The notes: generated by a model not told the origin, from the sequence alone. DNA of 64,000 nt from Paenibacillus sp. SYP-B3998 (GCF_010820665.1 NZ_JAAIKC010000016.1:1-64000); one strand, 5' to 3'; positions 38,913-47,793 are shown, counted from the stretch's first letter. Translations and numbers: made by a program.

Positions 38913-39596
38913 TCATAACGTGGCCGCCATATAGCCAAGCCCTTTCTTCGTTACAATGGCTTCTTCCAGCTGGAATACCATCAGCTTTTGGCGTAACCGA
39001 GTTATATTCGCTGTTAGCGTATTGTCGTTGACGAAACGTTCATCATCCCACAGCTTGCGGATTAGATCGTGGCGAGATATCACTGTATCCTTCGCCTTAA
39101 CGAGCACAACGAGTATAAAGAACTCATTCTTGGTTAAAATCACGTCCTGTCCATCCTTGCGGATCAGACCACGCTTCATATCAATCATGGAGCCGTTCCA
39201 TTCGATAAGATCGGCCGCTTCCTCTCCGTAAGCATACGTCCGGCGAAGAATCGCCTGAATTTGGGCCAGCAGCACATCCATATTGAACGGCTTTTGAATA
39301 TAATCGTCCGCCCCCATATTCATCGCCATCACCATATCTAGCGGATGATCACGCGATGACAGAAACAGAATCGGTACTTTCGACACCGCCCGAATCTCCC
39401 GGCACCAGTGAAAACCGTCATACATCGGGAGCTGGATATCGATGATGACCAGCCCAGGCTGCACTTTAATAAAAGTGTTCATTACATCATCATACCGCTC
39501 CGGTCCCGTGACGTGAAACGACCATTGTTCCAATCTCTCCTTCAAGGAACGAAAAATGGCAGCATCGTCTTCGATAATAAAAATGTTCAAATCCAT
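38913..39596 (-). CDS. BceR-type response regulator (OmpR/PhoB family)
   Basis: A 227-residue two-component regulator. Receiver domain with acidic pair EDD (9-11), phosphorylation site Asp53 in LVIIDIQLP and Lys in YIQKPF, then a winged helix DNA-binding domain (LTKNEFFILVVL, NDNTLTANITRLRQKL, TKKGLGYM). The ATG at 39596 is chosen because the receiver starts there. The frame is open upstream but has no better binding site. Likely targets are the operators at 37811 and 42156. Confidence 0.93.
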   Translation of the reverse strand: MDLNIFIIEDDAAIFRSLKERLEQWSFHVTGPERYDDVMNTFIKVQPGLVIIDIQLPMYDGFHWCREIRAVSKVPILFLSSRDHPLDMVMAMNMGADDYIQKPFNMDVLLAQIQAILRRTYAYGEEAADLIEWNGSMIDMKRGLIRKDGQDVILTKNEFFILVVLVKAKDTVISRHDLIRKLWDDERFVNDNTLTANITRLRQKLMVFQLEEAIVTKKGLGYMAATL

Positions 39597-39782
39597 AACG
39601 GCCAAACCCCTTCCCGCGATTGCCGCGCTGGTTCGTTTAATACAGCAATCCATTCCTAGCTTTCTTCATCATATCATTACAGGTTGGCATTTCCACCGTT
39701 ATTTCCACGATAAATGACCAAATTACAATGTTCTTCCGATCATTTCAATCGGTCTGCGCTTGGCAGCCTCCTTGACTTCACT

Positions 39783-39820
39783 TCAAAAAACAAAAGGGAG
39801 AGGCAAAAATCGCCCTCCCG
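39783..39820 (-). terminator. Terminator of the SLH hydrolase gene
   Basis: On the minus strand, GGGAGGG pairs with CCTCTCCC and is followed by TTTTGTTTTTT. It lies about 70 bases after the stop codon at 39890. Confidence 0.8.
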
Positions 39821-39889
39821 GATCATACTTGTTCAGAGCAGTGTTTTCCTGCTCTTCCTTGTCTCATCAACGATTACATGCCAACTTCC

Positions 39890-41983
39890 TTATTTCGGAA
39901 GCAACATCGTGAATAGCAGCGCTGCCAGCTCCTGCTTGTTCAGCGCCCGTTGCGAACCGTAGTCCATCGTACCGTTCGAATCGGTCACCTCAGGCCCATA
40001 CAGCTTCCATATCACAGATGAGCTAACGGCTTCGACAGCCCATTCTGACGTGCCGGGCGCGAGCGTAGCCGTGGAATCTGCCACCCGAATCCCCGTTCCC
40101 GTCAATAAGCGGAAAACGATAGCGGCGGCTTCTTCTCGGCGGATCAGACGGTCCGGTTCGAACAAGCCGTCTCCCATCCCATTCAATATGCCTGCCTCAA
40201 CAGCGGCTTGAATATCTCTTCGGTACGGAGAATTTTCAATGTCCTTAAATAACGATGGATTTGCGGATCCAGGAATACTCAATACCTTGTTAAAAGCATG
40301 AATGAAGGCTCCACGCGTGACAGATTCCAGAGGTTGAAACGGCTTTGACAGATCATCAGTCAATAAGCCTAGCGATTTCAGGCCGAGAATGTAACTGCCA
40401 TACGGATGACTGACCGATACATCCGGGAAACCTTCCAGATCATCCGGTATTTTGGCCGCATAACTGAAAAAATTCTCGTAACTCAGATAACTTTTCAGAT
40501 AACTGATTCGGCCATCGGCATCCTTCTTGAATGCAAGCGGCTTGCCCTGTTCATCCACGAACAGCAGATCGTCGACCTGCTTCAGTTGGTGACGGCTGGA
40601 AACATCGCTCACCATAAGGGTGCCATCACCTGCCGTTTCGACTTTGGTCAGTAATTTGATCCGCAAATCGGAATACAAGCCTTCGAACTTGGCGAGTGCC
40701 TTCTCGGTCTGCGGCTTAAAGCCCTCCGGGCCAAATGTCGATTTACGACCGGCATAATAATGATCCATAAATGCAGTAAATAAGTCGTTTCGCAAATCCT
40801 GATTCGCATTGTAAGAAACGAAGACACCTGTTTTGCGGTCAGGCAGCAGCCACAATAGCGAACTGAAGCCAAGAATATCGCCACCTTTGGAGATTACGTC
40901 TTCACCGTTCGTATGGAACGGATCCACAGGCGTTTCAAAACCATAGGTCATATCCGGCAAATCCGGATAGATGGCCACACGGTAGGTCGACATCGCCTTC
41001 ACTGATTCAGGCGACAGGATTACCGTGCCGTCAGCTGTCCGGCCATTGTTCAAGAAAGCTTTCATAAACAGCGCCATATCGGAGGCTGTCGATACCATGC
41101 TGCCTTCCGGCCACTCGCTCGGTGAAAAATCGTACACCGGAATAGCGCCGCCCGCTGCATCGTAAGAAGTTACGAGCCGTCCAGCCAAATCCTTCGTCAA
41201 GCTAAAGCTGCTTGACGTCATGCCGAGCGGTCCAAACAGATGCTTTTGTACATAGCTCCCGAAGGGCTCTCCACTTACCTGTTGGACGATGAATCCTAGC
41301 AGCCGCGATGCGAAATTATCGTACATATATGACGTTCCGGGCTTGCGAAGGACTGGCGGGAACTGATCGAAGATGCTTTCTTTTAGTGAGATCGGCTTCT
41401 GAGAAGCATCAGTCAAATAGCTGGAGTCAGATGGTTCGCGCACTTCGAAACCGGTCGTATGCGTCAACAAATTCTCAATCGTGACCGGTGTATCGAAGGG
41501 ATTGGTTACTTTGAAACCGTTCAGATACTTTTCAATATTGTCCTGAAGCGAAATTTTCCCTTGATCCACGAGCTGCATAGCGGCAGTCGCCGTGAACACT
41601 TTGGAGACGGAAGCGATCCGGAACGTGGATTGGCTTCCATCTACTAATGACTTCGACGTTTGGTCCGTTACGCCATAGCCTTTGGAAACGAGGACTTTCC
41701 CGTCTTGAACGACGGATACTATGGCGGCCCCTGCCTTTTGCTTGATGGCATCCTTGGCAAAAAAAGCGTCCAGGAACGCCTCGACTTCCTTGGCATCACG
41801 CGGTCCGTTCGTAAAATCTCCCGTACCGGCGTTGCCGAGTGAGGCAAGCTGTTTCCCGGAGGCAAGCGGATTCGATTCAGGCTGTTGCTGCGCGTACACG
41901 TTTGCTTCCCCGGCGAGACTCAGCGTCAGCAGAGCAATCAGGACGCCTAGCGTGCGTTGGGTTCGTTTCTTGTTCTTAATCAA
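39890..41983 (-). CDS. Surface (SLH-anchored) serine beta-lactamase-like hydrolase
   Basis: A 697-residue exported protein with TTG start behind AAGGAGAGG. Signal peptide 1 to about 31 (ending VYAQ). The beta-lactamase/penicillin-binding-protein-like domain (about 65-420) has the SxxK motif SVSK (Ser near 124), the second motif Y-D-N (near 218) and a KGG-like third motif (SKGGDILGF). A middle domain of about 100 residues follows. The C-terminus carries SLH repeats (FPDVSVSHPYGSYILGLKSL; IQAAVEAGILNGMGDGLFEP) that bind secondary wall polymer. It could be a D-amino-acid esterase/peptidase or an antibiotic-degrading enzyme. A candidate BceR site upstream ties it to the neighbouring resistance module. 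Confidence 0.92.
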   Translation of the reverse strand: MIKNKKRTQRTLGVLIALLTLSLAGEANVYAQQQPESNPLASGKQLASLGNAGTGDFTNGPRDAKEVEAFLDAFFAKDAIKQKAGAAIVSVVQDGKVLVSKGYGVTDQTSKSLVDGSQSTFRIASVSKVFTATAAMQLVDQGKISLQDNIEKYLNGFKVTNPFDTPVTIENLLTHTTGFEVREPSDSSYLTDASQKPISLKESIFDQFPPVLRKPGTSYMYDNFASRLLGFIVQQVSGEPFGSYVQKHLFGPLGMTSSSFSLTKDLAGRLVTSYDAAGGAIPVYDFSPSEWPEGSMVSTASDMALFMKAFLNNGRTADGTVILSPESVKAMSTYRVAIYPDLPDMTYGFETPVDPFHTNGEDVISKGGDILGFSSLLWLLPDRKTGVFVSYNANQDLRNDLFTAFMDHYYAGRKSTFGPEGFKPQTEKALAKFEGLYSDLRIKLLTKVETAGDGTLMVSDVSSRHQLKQVDDLLFVDEQGKPLAFKKDADGRISYLKSYLSYENFFSYAAKIPDDLEGFPDVSVSHPYGSYILGLKSLGLLTDDLSKPFQPLESVTRGAFIHAFNKVLSIPGSANPSLFKDIENSPYRRDIQAAVEAGILNGMGDGLFEPDRLIRREEAAAIVFRLLTGTGIRVADSTATLAPGTSEWAVEAVSSSVIWKLYGPEVTDSNGTMDYGSQRALNKQELAALLFTMLLPK

Positions 41984-42155
41984 CTAGAATCCTCTCCTTG
42001 CTTTCTATTCATTTGAACTTGGAATAACTGGAACTGTATTCAGACCTGAGACGGGGGTAACCAATCCAAATTGAACAGGCCATTCATACATCCTTATTGT
42101 ATGGTTTAGATTAGACACTGTCGTTCGATTCTGATGACAATCAAGAGGGGAAATG

Positions 42156-42169
42156 TTACATTCTTGTCA
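42156..42169. promoter_or_regulatory. Candidate BceR operator for the SLH hydrolase gene
   Basis: On the minus strand the sequence reads TGACA-AGAA-TGTAA, the TNACA-N4-TGTAA pattern of BceR-type sites. It lies about 175 bases upstream of the hydrolase start, with a downstream ACGACA-N17-TACAAT promoter-like pair. Confidence 0.6.
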
Positions 42170-42201
42170 CGTTCGGATGAACTCAAATCATTTTTGGTTG
42201 A

Positions 42202-42237
42202 AAAAATAGGGAGATGAGGCTTTTGTCTCACTCCCTT
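42202..42237 (-). terminator. Rho-independent terminator upstream of the SLH hydrolase
   Basis: On the minus strand AGGGAGTGAG pairs with CTCATCTCCCT (one bulge) and ATTTTTT follows. It would end minus-strand transcription coming from the DUF4386 side and insulate the hydrolase promoter. Confidence 0.75.
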
Positions 42238-42810
42238 TGGATATTCAGTGTTAGACTTAACAAGAGTCTACTCTGTTATATTGAGCGTAAAATACTCGTA
42301 AAACACTTCTACTCCAATTGCTAATTCCTATATTTTAGTGATTCGTGAAGGTATCATGCCGTTTCAGCTCTATTTGACTTAAGGCTACAAAAAATACAGC
42401 GGTAGCTTAGGACATCAAAATAATGTCCTAGTCTACCGCTGATTATTTGGGTTAACGTAATGAATCGAGTTCCTCTCTTGTTTTCTCGTTTTTCTTTAGT
42501 TTCAGTAAGAACACATACTTAAATGAGCATCTTCAACAGGCCCATAGACTTGTGTGAGCGAAAAATGACAGTTTGTTTCAGAATTCGTCAGCACAACAAT
42601 TTTCGAGGTGACCGTCAAGTCATGGGTTTCTTTTATGGCTTCTTCTCTAAACTTCGAAGTACCTCTTGTTCGTGTGCCAAAAACATTCAAATCAACCGTT
42701 CTTGTTTATTCACTCTTAACTTCTCAAATTCGCTATCAACCAAAGTGATCCAAATTTTGTCCTGCAATTGCTTTCATTTAGATTCTTCTCTTAAATTAAT
42801 TGTGTTGTTA
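42238..42810. other. 570-bp region without an intact gene
   Basis: It contains a second hairpin at about 42398-42442 (AGCGGTAG-AGGACAT pairing with ATGTCCT-CTACCGCT). A minus-strand frame of 62 codons at 42502-42690 has an unusual, possibly coding composition (FREEAIKETHDLTVTSKIVV) but no start signal and no homology I recognise. It may be gene debris. Confidence 0.45.
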
Positions 42811-43524
42811 TTAGCTCGTCGTTTGCATTTTTGCAGACTTAGAAGAGAGCGCAGATAAGTTGAATCCTTTAACTATAAGCCATACCGCTAGAATCATTTC
42901 ATAAGAGGCTACTGGAATCGCCAAAACGGCTCCCCATGTTGAAAGTTGACGAATGACACCGAACATTACTAACAAAGCGGCAATCAGAATGAGTGTTGCT
43001 CCGGTAAGACCCCAGCCTGAGATCACCCGGGGAACGAGTTTTGATTTATACAGTAAATAACTGCCAAGCATCGTATTTACTCCCAGCATGAAATTGGGGC
43101 CAAGCAAAAAGGTCCAGTCATGTATGGCTTTTAATAATGTACCTGAAGTTTGAAAAGAGGCTGCATTCGGAGCTCCTGCTTTTACAAATTCCTGACTTAA
43201 GGTCAATAGGGATAGTACGCTGATTATACCAACAGTAATAATAACGGCTTCAAGAAACCGGAAGCAAACATACCCAAGAGCTAAGCTTTCATTTTGCTTT
43301 CTTAATAATGGAAACAGCGTAATCGAAGTGCCAATAGCTGAACAGACAAGAATTAACTCAAAAACCGCTCCCAGTATCACCTTGTTTGCATGTTCAGAAC
43401 CTTTAATAAGATAATCGGGATCATTTAGAATAGGGTCATATAAAATAAGACCTATTATCGACGAAACCGTCGCAAGTATAAATAGTACTCCCACAATTAT
43501 TGCGGTCTTCTTGTGTGTATTCAT
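42811..43524 (-). CDS. DUF4386-family membrane protein
   Basis: A 237-residue integral membrane protein with six predicted helices (for example TAIIVGVLFILATVSSIIGL and GWGLTGATLILIAALLVMF). The N-terminus KKTAIIVGVLFI and the loop LLKAIHDWTFLLGPNFMLG are typical of DUF4386. Function is unknown. AAGGAG lies eight bases before ATG. Upstream is a remnant of an oxidoreductase 3' end, and an intact oxidoreductase copy lies 0.6 kb further on. Confidence 0.85.
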   Translation of the reverse strand: MNTHKKTAIIVGVLFILATVSSIIGLILYDPILNDPDYLIKGSEHANKVILGAVFELILVCSAIGTSITLFPLLRKQNESLALGYVCFRFLEAVIITVGIISVLSLLTLSQEFVKAGAPNAASFQTSGTLLKAIHDWTFLLGPNFMLGVNTMLGSYLLYKSKLVPRVISGWGLTGATLILIAALLVMFGVIRQLSTWGAVLAIPVASYEMILAVWLIVKGFNLSALSSKSAKMQTTS

Positions 43525-43545
43525 AGGTTTGTCTCCTTATTGAAT

Positions 43546-43620
43546 TCATGTCTTCACAGTTATGACTACATTTCCTTTTTTGTGTCCTTTCTCGACATAC
43601 CTATGAGCCTCGGGAATTTG
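43546..43620 (-). pseudogene. Duplicated 3' end of the MDR oxidoreductase gene
   Basis: The minus strand encodes [20 protein letters not shown] then TVKT and a stop, identical except for one residue to the C-terminus of the intact oxidoreductase at 44136-45044. The DNA match extends through the spacer into the first dozen codons of the next gene (43490-43620 against 44080-44210), so it is a segmental duplication. Confidence 0.85.
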
Positions 43621-43684
43621 ATTTCTTTTAATCCCCACATTCGGCTGATCAGAGGCGGCCACGGGCTGCGCTGTCCATCTTCCC

Positions 43685-44113
43685 TCAGCGCCACCGATCT
43701 CCGCGATTCTTCACGTAGTGCGCAAACACAAAGCGCCAAGGGATGACGAAAGGAAAAATCACGACTATCAAGCATTCTAAGGCTATCGCCAAGGTTGACT
43801 CGTCCATTTGACCGGAGGTCCACAGTGGGAGCGCAACGACAATCATCCAGATCGTCTTCCACACCAATTCCCACAGAAGCAAAGGCAGCATCTGCAGCGG
43901 ATACCGCAGCCCCAGTACTGACAGAGCCGAAAAGGCGGCCAGCATGCAGGCGACCACTCCTTCCATCAGTTCCCACGGCTTTTCGTGGTGGATGACTCCA
44001 GGCCATACCACGATACCGAGCCCCACGACAATAAGAAGGTACAGCGCTCTCAGCAAATAAAGACGAAACAACGAGACCTCCACAATTATTGCTGTTTTCG
44101 TGTTAATATTCAT
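43685..44113 (-). CDS. Small chimeric membrane protein
   Basis: A 142-residue protein with four hydrophobic segments. Residues 1-12 (MNINTKTAIIVE) copy the start of the DUF4386 protein (MNTHKKTAIIVG), including its ribosome binding site. From residue 14 on the sequence is unrelated to DUF4386 (LFRLYLLRALYLLIVVGLGI; HHEKPWELMEGVVACMLAAF) and looks like a conserved small membrane protein of unknown function ending in KNRGDRWR. The gene has therefore been joined to a foreign 5' end. Start behind AAAGGAG. Confidence 0.7.
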   Translation of the reverse strand: MNINTKTAIIVEVSLFRLYLLRALYLLIVVGLGIVVWPGVIHHEKPWELMEGVVACMLAAFSALSVLGLRYPLQMLPLLLWELVWKTIWMIVVALPLWTSGQMDESTLAIALECLIVVIFPFVIPWRFVFAHYVKNRGDRWR

Positions 44114-44135
44114 TTGTTTATCTCCTTTTTTGAAT

Positions 44136-45044
44136 TCACGTCCTCACAGTTATAACTACATTTCCCTTTTTGTGTCCTTTTTCGACATACCTATGAGCCT
44201 CGGGAATTTGTTCTAACGGATAGGATCTATCGATGACCGGTTTTATGTTTTCTCCCTCAATAAGCTCCTTCAGAAAAACTAGATATTCAACAAGATCCTT
44301 CCGTGACATATCCACACTCACATAGGTTCCGTTCGAGCGAAGCGCTTTCTTGCATGTTGATTTTGTAATTTTCGATATTTTTTTCCCAACAGCATCAAAA
44401 ATTAAATCATAACGTTCTCCACTCGCTGTAAAATCCTGTTTCGTATAATCAATTACCCTATCGGCTCCTATAGATTGCACCATTTCAAGATTTGTGGTAC
44501 TGCATACCCCTGTTACATCCGCCCCATAATATTTGGCAAGCTGTATCGCATAAGTACCTACACTTCCAGAAGCCCCATAAACAAGAACCTTCATTCCACT
44601 TGCGATATTTCCTTTTTTAAGAGCATTCAAAGCGGTTATGCCCCCAATTGGAACAGCTGCAGCCTGCTCATACGTCAGATTGGTCGGTTTTATAGCCACC
44701 ATGCCATCTTCAAGCAGACATTTGTACTCGGCATATGCACCAAAGCCAATACCACAGAAAGCAAAAACTTGATCACCTTCCTTAAATCGTTTTACATCTT
44801 TGCCTACTGCTTCAACTTCCCCAGCTAACTCAAACCCTAGTACCGTTACTCTTTTTGGCCTAATCAAGCCATTGTAAAGTCTTGCAACGAATGGGTCAGC
44901 CTTTCGCATGCGCCAGTCCCCTGCTGTTACCGTTGTCGCATAGTTTTTCACCAGTATTTCATTGTCCTTGGGTGTAGGTTTTTCTAACTCTTTCAGATGA
45001 AGAACATCCGGTGATCCGTAATTGGTGTATACAATTGCTCTCAT
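44136..45044 (-). CDS. MDR-family NAD(P)-dependent oxidoreductase (quinone oxidoreductase-like)
   Basis: A 302-residue zinc-free medium-chain reductase. GroES-like N-terminal half ([21 protein letters not shown]) and Rossmann half with the nucleotide-binding motif [20 protein letters not shown] (about 150-169). No structural-zinc cysteines are present. GGGAGG lies seven bases upstream of the ATG. Family members reduce quinones or alpha,beta-unsaturated carbonyls. The substrate is not visible here. It precedes the chimeric membrane protein by 22 bases. Confidence 0.9.
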   Translation of the reverse strand: MRAIVYTNYGSPDVLHLKELEKPTPKDNEILVKNYATTVTAGDWRMRKADPFVARLYNGLIRPKRVTVLGFELAGEVEAVGKDVKRFKEGDQVFAFCGIGFGAYAEYKCLLEDGMVAIKPTNLTYEQAAAVPIGGITALNALKKGNIASGMKVLVYGASGSVGTYAIQLAKYYGADVTGVCSTTNLEMVQSIGADRVIDYTKQDFTASGERYDLIFDAVGKKISKITKSTCKKALRSNGTYVSVDMSRKDLVEYLVFLKELIEGENIKPVIDRSYPLEQIPEAHRYVEKGHKKGNVVITVRT

Positions 45045-45101
45045 ATTCTAACCTCCCAATAATTACCATTATAATGAGCAGACCAGCCCAGATAACCCTG
45101 A

Positions 45102-45800
45102 TTAGACATAATTCTTCTTCATCCAATCCGTGATACTAAGACCCTCTGATTCATGTAATTCATCCATATCAGCCATTCTAAGTAAAGATCCGTCTTTGAT
45201 CGCAATGAAGCAGTCCAGTAAGGATTCAATTTCCGCAATTTCATGGCTTGTCATGATGAGTGTCTGAGATTCCAAGTCAACATAAGAAATCATTCCTTTA
45301 ACGATAGATTCACGCACCATGGGGTCAAGTCCGGACAACGGTTCATCCATTAGAATGTAGGGTACTTCTCTAGCCAAAGTAAGCATGATTTTTAAGCGAC
45401 CACGTTTTCCTTTCGAGAGATTTTTTATTTTCATATGAGGCTCCAGCTGCATAAACTTCATGATTTCTTCCGCTTTAGCCATGTTAAAGTCCGTATATTG
45501 GGAAGCCTGGAAATCCATCGCTTCACGTACTGTGTATATGGAATAAAAAGAACCAACCTCCGATAAATAAGAAACCACTTTGCTGATTCTTCGATTGGCA
45601 GTCTCTCCATTTACGGTTACCCTCCCACTCGTAGGAAGCGACAGTCCGGAAATAAGTCTCAATAGCGTTGACTTCCCACTGCCATTCTCACCCACAATGC
45701 CAATGATTTTACCTACGGGCAAAGTGAATGAAATGTTATTGAGCGCGGACTGTTTAACATATTTCTTGGAAACATTCGTCAATTGAATCAAATTACTCAT
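45102..45800 (-). CDS. YtrB-type ABC transporter ATPase
   Basis: An ATPase of 232 residues. Walker A GENGSGKST, variant signature LSKGKRGRLK in place of LSGGQ, Walker B ILMDEPLSGLD, H-loop MTSHE. The LSKGxxxR variant is typical of the YtrB/YhcH group. The ATG at 45800 overlaps the GntR gene end and sits directly on the AAAGGAG. A TTG nine bases later has ideal spacing and could be the true start. It is the last gene of the permease-gntR-ATPase operon. Confidence 0.88.
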   Translation of the reverse strand: MSNLIQLTNVSKKYVKQSALNNISFTLPVGKIIGIVGENGSGKSTLLRLISGLSLPTSGRVTVNGETANRRISKVVSYLSEVGSFYSIYTVREAMDFQASQYTDFNMAKAEEIMKFMQLEPHMKIKNLSKGKRGRLKIMLTLAREVPYILMDEPLSGLDPMVRESIVKGMISYVDLESQTLIMTSHEIAEIESLLDCFIAIKDGSLLRMADMDELHESEGLSITDWMKKNYV

Positions 45801-46170
45801 CTCCTTTATCAAATTTGCTCAAGTGATCCTGTAGCCCTGAAATGATTTCATAAGAGCTGAACCCCATTTCCTGCATGACTTGAACAAACGATAGGATCTG
45901 CTCATTTTTTAAATTTTCACGTTGTTGAACCAAGCGTTCCTCTTGTTCCGTAACAAACGTACCTTGACCTCTTTTCGTTTCCAGAATACCCTCTCGCTCC
46001 AACTCACTGTACGTACGCTGAATTGTGTTTGGATTAACACTGTATTTGATCCCCATTTCTCGGACAGAAGGAAGCTTCTCACCTGCTTTCAATTCTTTGC
46101 TTACAATCTGTCGATTGATTCGATCCGCTAGTTGCAGATAAATGGGCTTTGAAGCATTAAATTCTTCCAT
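45793..46170 (-). CDS. YtrA-subfamily GntR regulator
   Basis: A 125-residue repressor. The GntR winged helix occupies residues 8-75 (PIYLQLADRINRQIV; LPSVREMGIKYSVNPNTIQR; KRGQGTFV). The short helical tail is that of the YtrA subfamily, which controls ABC transporter operons induced by cell-wall antibiotics in Bacillus. It overlaps the ATPase gene and follows the permease gene by two bases. The inverted repeat at 46960-46977 is a likely operator. Confidence 0.92.
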   Translation of the reverse strand: MEEFNASKPIYLQLADRINRQIVSKELKAGEKLPSVREMGIKYSVNPNTIQRTYSELEREGILETKRGQGTFVTEQEERLVQQRENLKNEQILSFVQVMQEMGFSSYEIISGLQDHLSKFDKGDE

Positions 46171-46172
46171 TC

Positions 46173-46913
46173 TTACACCTCAACTTTGTTATCAACGATC
46201 CACGCGCTCAGGAAGAATAGTCCAATGATAAAAATGAAGGTATACAAATATTCTCCTGTATATGTTTGTATTGGCTGTATTGAAAAAGAAGGAAAATCAT
46301 AGGTAATACTTCCCCATTTCGTTACTAAACTATACAGTTTAGTGGTTTCGAATAGGGCAGTTATCCAACTAGGTATAATAACAGCCCCAATAACGACTAA
46401 CCAGCTCCAACGCCCGATTGCAAATTTAAGGGATTGGTAAAGCGCCCAAAGAAATAACACCCAAACGCCAATTATGATAGAAATTATAAGAATATGAAGA
46501 AATATTAATAATCCCGATATCCAAGCATCCGTCCAATACGCTTCAATTAAGTTAAACTTGGGTATGATCAGCAATCCAGACATCACATATAACATCAATA
46601 ATGAAATAATGAGCATCATCAGCCCGTTCACTATCTTACTAATTAACAATGTAGAGGCTGGCCCAGGATTATGCAGCCATAAATGTAGCTGGTTTGCCTC
46701 TATTTTCAAACTGATAAATACAATAATCGGAACATATAAAACATGCAAAACAATAGCAACTGCTAAGGGTAAGAAAATAAGTAATGTATGATCTGCTTGC
46801 CTCCCCATATATAACGTCAACATGGCAATCAATAAATTAATGACAAGTCCTACGAAAAACACAGTTCTTGTTAATTTAAAATCTTTTTTTAATAAAGCTA
46901 CCCATGCCCTCAT
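46173..46913 (-). CDS. ABC transporter permease of the ytrA-type operon
   Basis: A 246-residue membrane protein with about six helices and no other domain (start RAWVALLKKDFKLTRTVFF; last helix YTFIFIIGLFFLSAWIV). The position first in an operon with a YtrA regulator and an ATPase identifies it as the permease subunit. AAGGAG lies upstream of ATG. Substrate unknown. Related operons respond to lipid II-binding antibiotics. Confidence 0.82.
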   Translation of the reverse strand: MRAWVALLKKDFKLTRTVFFVGLVINLLIAMLTLYMGRQADHTLLIFLPLAVAIVLHVLYVPIIVFISLKIEANQLHLWLHNPGPASTLLISKIVNGLMMLIISLLMLYVMSGLLIIPKFNLIEAYWTDAWISGLLIFLHILIISIIIGVWVLFLWALYQSLKFAIGRWSWLVVIGAVIIPSWITALFETTKLYSLVTKWGSITYDFPSFSIQPIQTYTGEYLYTFIFIIGLFFLSAWIVDNKVEV

Positions 46914-46959
46914 CCAAATCTCTCCTTCTTAATGAAACTAAGCAATTAAATTATTGTAT

Positions 46960-46977
46960 TAATGTAATAGTACACTA
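46960..46977. promoter_or_regulatory. Candidate GntR operator
   Basis: On the minus strand TAGTGTA-CTAT-TACATTA is an inverted repeat with one mismatch, 47 bases upstream of the permease start, where autoregulation by the operon's GntR repressor would act. Confidence 0.5.
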
Positions 46978-46982
46978 ATAAG

Positions 46983-47254
46983 CTATACCAAGTAAATAGA
47001 CAATAAAAAAGAAGCAAGAAGGAACATCTTCTTTACTTCCTGAGTCCGTATTAATACTAAGAGACAATCCTCAATTGATTCTTCTTGTACTTTTATAGTC
47101 ATTTCATATCCCCAACGACTCCATTCACCAAATGCTTCCTCATCAGTATAAGTCGGGAATGAGATAATTTTCTTGTCACCCAACAGTTTTGTCGGATGGC
47201 AAAAACATTATCCGATTAATGACAAGAGCATTGTCCGAATCATCGGCCATCCCC
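46983..47254 (-). pseudogene. Small frameshifted gene remnant with terminator in its tail
   Basis: Two overlapping frames look coding. The first starts at an ATG near 47254 after a purine-rich AGAGGTGGAAGGGGG (MADDSDNALVINRIMFLPSD) and stops after 24 codons. The second (46983-47183) continues as KIISFPTYTDEEAFGEWSRW then GYEMTIKVQEESIED. The end of the second frame is a terminator (GAAG-AAGAAG pairing with CTTCTT-CTTC and TTTTTT, near 47005-47040). The likely reading is one gene with a frameshift near 47190 and a lost 3' end. Product unknown. Confidence 0.4.
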
Positions 47255-47370
47255 CTTCCACCTCTCATAATAAAAATGGGTTTCACTCAAGTATATTTCT
47301 GGCTGAATAATTCAGTGAAATCTTGGAAAAATTAAGATTGCCTAAATAATCACAAATTGGAGGTGTATCT

Positions 47371-47586
47371 ATGTCTGACCAACAATCCGAACAGCAAGAT
47401 GCAGTAACAGCGGCTCATAATGCCGTAGCTGATGCATTAAGCGAATTGAATCAAGCACAATCGGTTAGTAATCATCGACGACAATCTATACAGAATGCGC
47501 ACGAACAACTTGACCAAGCCCATGCACAATTAGCAGAAGCACGGACGGCACAATCTGGTAGTACTGATGAAGATAGCCTCACGTAA
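47371..47586 (+). CDS. Small Gln/Ala-rich coiled-coil protein
   Basis: A 71-residue hydrophilic protein with an excellent ribosome binding site (TTGGAGGTG, seven bases before ATG) and its own terminator. It has no Cys, Trp, Tyr or Phe and is rich in Gln, Ala, Ser and Glu, with heptad-like spacing (HNAVADALSELNQAQ; AHEQLDQAHAQLAEA). I recognise no family. Composition and signals resemble small sporulation or stress proteins, but this is a guess. Confidence 0.75.
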   Translation: MSDQQSEQQDAVTAAHNAVADALSELNQAQSVSNHRRQSIQNAHEQLDQAHAQLAEARTAQSGSTDEDSLT

Positions 47587-47619
47587 ATAAGGGGTAGACT
47601 CAGATACATGATTACATGC

Positions 47620-47647
47620 AAAAAGCCTCGAGAACTGGGGCTTTTCT
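47620..47647 (+). terminator. Terminator of the small coiled-coil gene
   Basis: AAAAGCC and GGCTTTT pair around an 11-base loop, followed by CTTATTTC. It lies 33 bases after the stop codon. Confidence 0.7.
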
Positions 47648-47759
47648 TATTTCTCTATGACCTTCTCCATAGGCTGTCTAAAATAAGGTGCTAAATTCAG
47701 GGCCTAAAGTGTATTCAATAATTTCAAGCCATAATTAAACAAACCTGCCCATTCGTTTA

Positions 47760-47793
47760 ACGAGGCTGCCAATTAATCTAGCGGCAGCCTCGT
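47760..47793. terminator. Strong isolated hairpin
   Basis: ACGAGGCTGCC pairs perfectly with GGCAGCCTCGT around a 12-base loop. It sits between the plus-strand small gene and the minus-strand germination remnant, where a bidirectional terminator would be expected. The rest of 47648-47904 shows nothing else. Confidence 0.6.

Noticed and set aside
42502-42690. 62-codon minus-strand frame as a real gene
   Set aside because: There is no start signal, no operon partner and no recognisable family. It is described only as possible debris.
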